Positions 63,587 through 64,000 of a DNA stretch of 64,000 nucleotides are shown here, in pieces. Position 1 is the first letter of the stretch. Each line of letters starts with the position of its first letter. A model generated the notes under the pieces. That model was not told the DNA's origin and ran no database searches. It was given only the letters and a program-made list of their open reading frames with translations. Source of the stretch: Actinocrinis puniceicyclus (GTDB lineage Bacteria; Actinomycetota; Actinomycetes; Streptomycetales; Catenulisporaceae); NCBI RefSeq assembly GCF_018283645.1, contig NZ_JAGSXH010000011.1, positions 26,442-90,441 of the forward strand. Direction: 5' to 3'. The position numbers and the translations under genes were made by a program.

Positions 63587-64000
63587 ACAACGACGCATCC
63601 GATCGGGGCTCGCGCGGCGCCGGCGACCCGCGCGAAGAGGCCGAACGCGCCGAGCGTCTCTCCCGCGAGGACCGCTTCGAGGACAGCCTCGCGCACAGCT
63701 GGGATCCCACCGACGCCGCGGTCGACCGGCGGCTGCGCTCGCTCATCGGCCCGATCATCCCGCTGCACGCGCCGCTGTATGGATTCGAGCGTGTCCTGGT
63801 GCGGGCGCAGCGGCGGCGCGACCGCGCGCTGTTCGTCGGCCTTGCCGCCGGCTTCACAGCGGTCGCGGTGGCCGCCGGGGGCGTGGTGGCCGGCACTCGG
63901 TCAGGGGGCAGTACGGTGCAGACCGCGGCCTGCGACACGGCGAGCCGCAGCGCTGCGGGGGCAAGCCGGGAAGGAACAGGGTTCGGGTACGGGTTGGGGT
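63583..64000 (+). CDS. Membrane protein, possible anti-sigma partner, 3' end outside window
   Basis: The frame opens at the ATG at 63583, overlapping the sigma stop (ATGA), and is still open at the window end after 139 codons. The N-terminal ~85 residues are charged and helical (EEAERAERLSREDRFEDSLAH, a W-D-P-T-D-AAVDRRLRSL segment). One membrane helix (ALFVGLAAGFTAVAVAAGGVVAG) follows and a Gly/Ser/Thr-rich external part begins. The layout of a cytoplasmic domain, a single helix and an outer tail fits a membrane anti-sigma factor, but no zinc-binding HxxxCxxC motif is seen. Confidence 0.65.
   Translation, partial: MNNDASDRGSRGAGDPREEAERAERLSREDRFEDSLAHSWDPTDAAVDRRLRSLIGPIIPLHAPLYGFERVLVRAQRRRDRALFVGLAAGFTAVAVAAGGVVAGTRSGGSTVQTAACDTASRSAAGASREGTGFGYGLG

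Overview
This 64 kb window is chromosomal DNA of a high-G+C actinobacterium. Three things point there: strong G/C third-position bias, both mycothiol genes mshB and mca, and a core gene order that matches, from memory, the Mycobacterium tuberculosis Rv1080c-Rv1112 neighbourhood and its Streptomyces counterpart (ychF, ispH, xseA, xseB, glpX, fumarase, phoH, cis-prenyltransferase, hemolysin III, DUF255, mca, DUF4307, greA). SARP-type regulation, DUF6113/DUF6542/DUF4245 proteins and a sortase-E-like LAETG protein suggest a filamentous genus (Streptomyces or Catenulispora-like). This placement is inferred. No tRNA, rRNA, integrase, transposase or CRISPR array was seen.

Layout. 0-1.5 kb: the tail of a proline-rich DUF4190 membrane protein, then an AbrB-type antitoxin/RelE-like toxin pair. 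1.5-14.6 kb: housekeeping block with ychF, rmuC, ispH, xseA/xseB, glpX, an MFS-MarR fusion, a thioesterase and a class I fumarase whose promoter region carries an eleven-copy 7-bp tandem repeat. 14.6-18.3 kb: a small cysteine-containing protein, a fumarase 3'-end relic, a sortase-anchored ice-binding-like surface protein and a secreted transglycosylase-like protein. 18.3-25.6 kb: phoH, cis-prenyltransferase, pckG, hemolysin III-like protein, DUF255 protein. 25.6-32.4 kb: HNH endonuclease, OsmC protein, a drug-type ABC exporter and a large SARP/NB-ARC/TPR regulator. 32.1-47.8 kb: a glycopolymer locus with rmlA, rmlB and rmlD but no rmlC, a nucleotide-sugar dehydrogenase and epimerase, three tandem rhamnosyltransferase-like paralogues, further GT2 enzymes and two polytopic membrane proteins. 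47.9-64 kb: mca, DUF4307, greA; a DesK/DesR-like two-component system with an ABC-2 exporter; a VanW protein; DUF6113 and mshB separated by a palindromic MITE-like element; a prim-pol-like protein; an S9 peptidase; and an ECF sigma factor with a coupled membrane protein cut by the window end.

How the genes work together. The core block supplies isoprenoid precursors (ispH, cis-prenyltransferase), gluconeogenesis (glpX, pckG), DNA repair (xseAB, rmuC) and thiol detoxification (mshB, mca). The block from about 25.6 to 47.8 kb sits between DUF255 and mca, genes that are near neighbours in mycobacteria, so it looks like an accessory insertion. It makes and presumably exports a rhamnose-containing cell-surface glycan, and it holds an ABC exporter whose promoter carries SARP-like direct repeats next to a SARP-type regulator.

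A recurrent feature is a -10 hexamer of the form TANNNT exactly 6-7 nt before the start codon of at least ten genes. This indicates widespread leaderless transcription and was used to choose several starts.
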